Shown here: positions 39,466 to 41,815 of the stretch, one piece after another
How the letters are laid out: each line of letters opens with the position of its first letter
Position numbering within the stretch: position 1 is the stretch's first letter
Assembly: GCA_021161255.1 (NCBI GenBank)
Contig: JAGHAZ010000011.1
Coordinates: 1-41,815 of the forward strand
Source of the DNA: Candidatus Bathyarchaeota archaeon
Lineage (GTDB): Archaea > Thermoproteota > CALKCG01 > B24
Length of the DNA stretch: 41,815 bases
Reading direction: 5' to 3'
Translations under genes and position numbers: made by a program
The notes under the pieces: generated by a model
What the model was told of the DNA's origin: nothing
Databases searched by the model: none
What the model saw: the letters and a program-made list of their open reading frames with translations, nothing else

Positions 39466-40710
39466 ATGACTGAGCTAAGTCTACTGAATAATGTTATTCA
39501 GGAGTTAGAGTACGTCTCTGAGATTATAGGCTTGGAGGAAGACTTCGTTAGGATTTTGAAGGAGCCTAAGAGGTCTCTGGAGGTCTCCATACCCGTTAAG
39601 ATGGACGATGGGCATATAGAGGTTTTCAAAGGCTATAGGGTTCAACACTGCGATGCGAGAGGCCCCTATAAAGGCGGTATTCGATATCATCCGAACGTTA
39701 CGCTGGACGAGGTTAAGGCCTTAGCCATGATCATGACTTGGAAATGCGCCGTCCACGACCTACCGTATGGAGGGGCTAAAGGAGGCGTCGTCTGCAATCC
39801 TAAAGAAATGAGTGTCAGCGAGCTTGAACGGCTTACGAGGAGATACACGTTCATGATCGCCGACTTGATAGGTCCCTTCAGAGATGTCCCCGCCCCCGAC
39901 GTATATACTGGTCCGAGGGAGATGGCTTGGATCATGGATACCTATAGTCAGCTTAAAGGATATATGATCCCAGAGGTCGTGACCGGTAAGCCTATATCCG
40001 TCGGAGGTAGCGAAGGTAGGGCCGGTGCGACGGGTAGGGGTGTAGCCATATGCGTCAGGGAGGCTGTTAAAGCCCTAGGCCTAGGCAAAGATGCTACTAT
40101 CGCTATTCAGGGCTTTGGTAACGTAGGTTATAACACCGCCAAAACGCTCTATGAGATGGGGTTCAAGGTCGTAGCCGTCAGCGACTCTAAGGGTGGCATA
40201 CTAAACCCGGAGGGCTTAAACCCCGATAGCGTCTTAGCCCATAAAAGAGACTCTGGCACGGTCGTCGGTTATGAACATGGCAAAACCATAACGAACGAGG
40301 AGCTTTTAACGATGAACTGCGACGTATTGGTCCCGGCGGCCATCGAGAACGTATTGACATCTAAGAACGCGGACTACGTAAGTGCGAAGATAGTGGTCGA
40401 AGGTGCGAACGGTCCTACGACATCGGACGCGGCTAGGATACTCAGGGAAAAGGGTGTTCTAATAGTACCTGACATTCTAGCCAACGGCGGAGGCGTCGTC
40501 GTAAGCTATCTCGAGTGGATTCAAAATCTACATAGAGAACGATGGAGCCTGAAGGAGGTTAACGACCAGCTAGACCGTAGGATGTCTAGGGTCTTCTGGA
40601 GCATCTACAAATGCTCCTCTAGAGAGGGCTTGGATATGAGGACGGAGTCTATGGTGATAGCGGTGAAGAGGGTTGCCGAAGCCTTAAAAACGCTCGGAGT
40701 CTGGCCTTAG
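39466..40710 (+). CDS. gdhA: Glutamate dehydrogenase (Glu/Leu/Phe/Val family)
   Basis: This 414-residue enzyme interconverts glutamate and 2-oxoglutarate plus ammonia with NAD(P). The catalytic N-domain has ARGPYKGGIRYHPNVTLDEV, ALAMIMTWKCAVHDLPYGG and the AKGGV lysine, then DVPAPDVYTGPREMAWIMD. The Rossmann domain carries TIAIQGFGNVGYNTAKTL and later VEGANGPTTSDAARIL. Length matches archaeal hexameric GDH. Glutamate here can regenerate the glutamine needed by PurF and PurQ, though a glutamine synthetase is not in the window. Its 3' end overlaps the convergent next gene by 4 bases. Confidence 0.95.
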   Translation: MTELSLLNNVIQELEYVSEIIGLEEDFVRILKEPKRSLEVSIPVKMDDGHIEVFKGYRVQHCDARGPYKGGIRYHPNVTLDEVKALAMIMTWKCAVHDLPYGGAKGGVVCNPKEMSVSELERLTRRYTFMIADLIGPFRDVPAPDVYTGPREMAWIMDTYSQLKGYMIPEVVTGKPISVGGSEGRAGATGRGVAICVREAVKALGLGKDATIAIQGFGNVGYNTAKTLYEMGFKVVAVSDSKGGILNPEGLNPDSVLAHKRDSGTVVGYEHGKTITNEELLTMNCDVLVPAAIENVLTSKNADYVSAKIVVEGANGPTTSDAARILREKGVLIVPDILANGGGVVVSYLEWIQNLHRERWSLKEVNDQLDRRMSRVFWSIYKCSSREGLDMRTESMVIAVKRVAEALKTLGVWP

Positions 40711-41279
40711 ATTCTCTGTTTCTCATACATCTTTTCAAGCGTCCATCTTATAGATGTCCGTAGCTCCCTAAGCCTACGCCTATCTCTATAGTTTCTAATG
40801 TAGATCTCCTTGACGACGTCTCCCTCAACCTTGATGTCAAAGCTGAAGGCCTTCTCAGGTGGGATCTGGCCCGACGACACAAGCTCCCTATCCTTAGCCT
40901 CCATAGCCCTGAGGATCCTATTAACTAGAAACGACCGAAACGGAGGTGTGGATAAGTATAGGTTTAAGTCGGGTTCCACGAGAACCCTAACTTCTTCATC
41001 GGTCGCGTACATTCTAGCCAACAATGTGCCGTCAGAGGCCTTCAGCTGGAAAATTTGACCCATAAACTGTTCAGGCTTGGCTTCAACGGTAGGAGCTGTC
41101 GTAGGCTGGGGCACCTCAGCTGTCTTAAAGCTTTTAGTGACTAGGATAGAATCGATGATCGAGAGGAGGGACTCGATGGTCTCGGCTTCTTCCCTTAAGG
41201 CCTCGAGCTTCCTATGGAGCCTAGCTTTAAGCTCCGCCAGCCTCTTAACCTCCTCAGAATCTGAGCTCATTCTATCCAT
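40707..41279 (-). CDS. Uncharacterised coiled-coil protein with alpha/beta C-terminal domain
   Basis: I do not recognise this 190-residue protein. Residues 8-50 form a heptad-like coiled coil (EVKRLAELKARLHRKLEALR). Residues 55-72 are Pro/Thr-rich (linker). Residues 72-190 form a compact, probably alpha/beta domain with FQLKASDGTLLARMYATDEE, VRVLVEPDLNLYLSTPPFRS and a basic C-terminal helix (RELRTSIRWTLEKMYEKQRI). No enzyme motif or membrane segment is seen. Start is ATG 41279, or ATG 41270 if the transcript from the TATA box at 41294-41301 is leaderless. It is 4-base-overlapping and convergent with gdh. Confidence 0.75.
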   Translation of the reverse strand: MDRMSSDSEEVKRLAELKARLHRKLEALREEAETIESLLSIIDSILVTKSFKTAEVPQPTTAPTVEAKPEQFMGQIFQLKASDGTLLARMYATDEEVRVLVEPDLNLYLSTPPFRSFLVNRILRAMEAKDRELVSSGQIPPEKAFSFDIKVEGDVVKEIYIRNYRDRRRLRELRTSIRWTLEKMYEKQRI

Positions 41280-41293
41280 TATAGGTTTTCCCG

Positions 41294-41301
41294 CTTTATA
41301 C
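41294..41301. promoter_or_regulatory. TATA-like element between the orphan gene and the sugar kinase
   Basis: CTTTATAC reads as GTATAAAG on the minus strand, where it would drive the orphan coiled-coil gene from near its ATG. On the plus strand it would give a leader of about 55 bases before the FGGY kinase. Confidence 0.4.
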
Positions 41302-41381
41302 GGTTAAAGTTATCGGAGACATTTTGTTTGGGGGAAAGCCTTTAGGCCGAACCTGGGTAACTCTATAAACGGTGTCGGCTT

Positions 41382-41815
41382 TTGAGTTTCTTGATAGGAA
41401 CCGATATAGGGACGCTAGGAACTAAAACTATACTCTCCGACTGTGAGGGTAAGGTCTTAGCGTCTTCCTTTAGGGAATACGGTGTGCTAACACCTAAACC
41501 CGGTTGGGCTGAGCAATGGCCTGATATATGGTTCAAGGCGGTATGCGAGACTATACGGGAGGTTTTAGAGGTATCCAAAGTCGACCCGGGGGACATAGCA
41601 GCTATCTGCATAAGCGGCCTATACGGTGGTAGCGGTATACCTTGCGATAAGGACATGAATCCTCTCAGACCATGTATAATATGGGCTGATAGGAGGGCTA
41701 CTGAGGAGTGTAGATGGGTCAGGGAAAACATAGGAGAGGAGGAAATCTTCAAGGTCACCGGTAACACGGTGGATCCGTATTACGGATATACTAAAATGCT
41801 CTGGATAAAGTTCCA
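41382..41815 (+). CDS. FGGY-family carbohydrate kinase (xylulokinase-like), partial
   Basis: The N-terminal 144 residues of an FGGY sugar kinase run off the end of the window. It starts at TTG 41382, with GGTGTC upstream as a weak ribosome-binding site. The phosphate-1 segment is LIGTDIGTLGTKTILSD, followed by PKPGWAEQWPDIWFKA and IAAICISGLYGGSGIPCDKD, then IIWADRRATEECRWV, all characteristic of the xylulokinase/glycerol kinase group. The substrate-deciding and second ATP-binding regions are missing here, so the sugar cannot be named. Together with the sugar isomerase and the glycosidase island it points to carbohydrate use. Confidence 0.85.
   Translation, partial: MSFLIGTDIGTLGTKTILSDCEGKVLASSFREYGVLTPKPGWAEQWPDIWFKAVCETIREVLEVSKVDPGDIAAICISGLYGGSGIPCDKDMNPLRPCIIWADRRATEECRWVRENIGEEEIFKVTGNTVDPYYGYTKMLWIKF

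Noticed and set aside
1-41815. CRISPR arrays, insertion sequences, attachment sites and a replication origin
   Set aside because: No regularly spaced repeats, transposase-like genes, terminal inverted repeats or origin-like repeat clusters were seen.

Overview
This window is a chromosomal segment of a thermophile-type archaeon, most likely from the TACK side of the tree. The evidence is archaeal SecY, uL15, eL34 and eL14, an archaeal Cbf5 whose gene carries a bulge-helix-bulge intron, a complete Cdv (ESCRT-III/Vps4) division cluster with CdvA, an F420-type NADP reductase, a PIN-KH ATPase, TATA-type promoters and many GTG/TTG starts. I cannot name the lineage from sequence alone. There are no tRNA or rRNA genes, CRISPR arrays or insertion sequences in the window.

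Layout. (1) 1-5.1 kb, plus strand: Hsp20, then a translation/secretion cluster of uL15, SecY, a DUF106 membrane protein, eL34, cytidylate kinase, eL14 and Cbf5. (2) 5.1-9.0 kb, minus strand: a metal operon read as DtxR-type repressor, binding protein, ATPase, permease and an Mrp/NBP35 Fe-S carrier. (3) 9.1-12.9 kb, plus strand: a carbohydrate island with a Gfo/Idh oxidoreductase, a beta-propeller protein and an apiosidase-like glycosidase. (4) 12.9-16.0 kb: an accessory patch with a MntA/HepT-type toxin-antitoxin pair (HepT frameshifted), a frameshifted TauE/SafE transporter, a divergent Lrp-like regulator with a cysteine cluster, and a NifX-like protein. (5) 16.1-34.6 kb, plus strand: a large purine and one-carbon cluster, purF, a glutaminase-dead purF paralogue, purD, glyA, folD, purN, folC, a tandem purS, DUF711, purL, purQ, PIN ATPase, purE, purC, purM, interrupted only by an antisense sugar isomerase. 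(6) 34.6-38.5 kb, minus strand: the division operon, a second ESCRT-III, CdvA, CdvB, CdvC, then an Lrp-like regulator. (7) 38.7-41.8 kb: F420H2:NADP oxidoreductase, glutamate dehydrogenase, an orphan coiled-coil protein and the start of an FGGY sugar kinase.

How the parts work together. The purine cluster encodes most steps from PRPP to CAIR/SAICAR (PurF, D, N, S/L/Q, M, E, C) beside enzymes that make and retain folate-bound one-carbon units (GlyA, FolD, FolC). PurB, PurK and the last two steps to IMP are not in the window. The metal operon couples uptake and repression to an Fe-S carrier, and both PurF paralogues retain Fe-S cysteines. The Cdv operon supplies a membrane anchor (CdvA), two filament proteins and the disassembly ATPase.

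The strongest unusual signals are a 17-nt intron that splits the catalytic aspartate codon of cbf5 and folds into a textbook bulge-helix-bulge; a tandem PurF pair in which the second copy has lost its glutaminase residues but kept its transferase and Fe-S motifs; a PurS gene that is a fused tandem repeat; and a four-gene Cdv operon with an extra ESCRT-III lacking the CdvA-docking winged helix.
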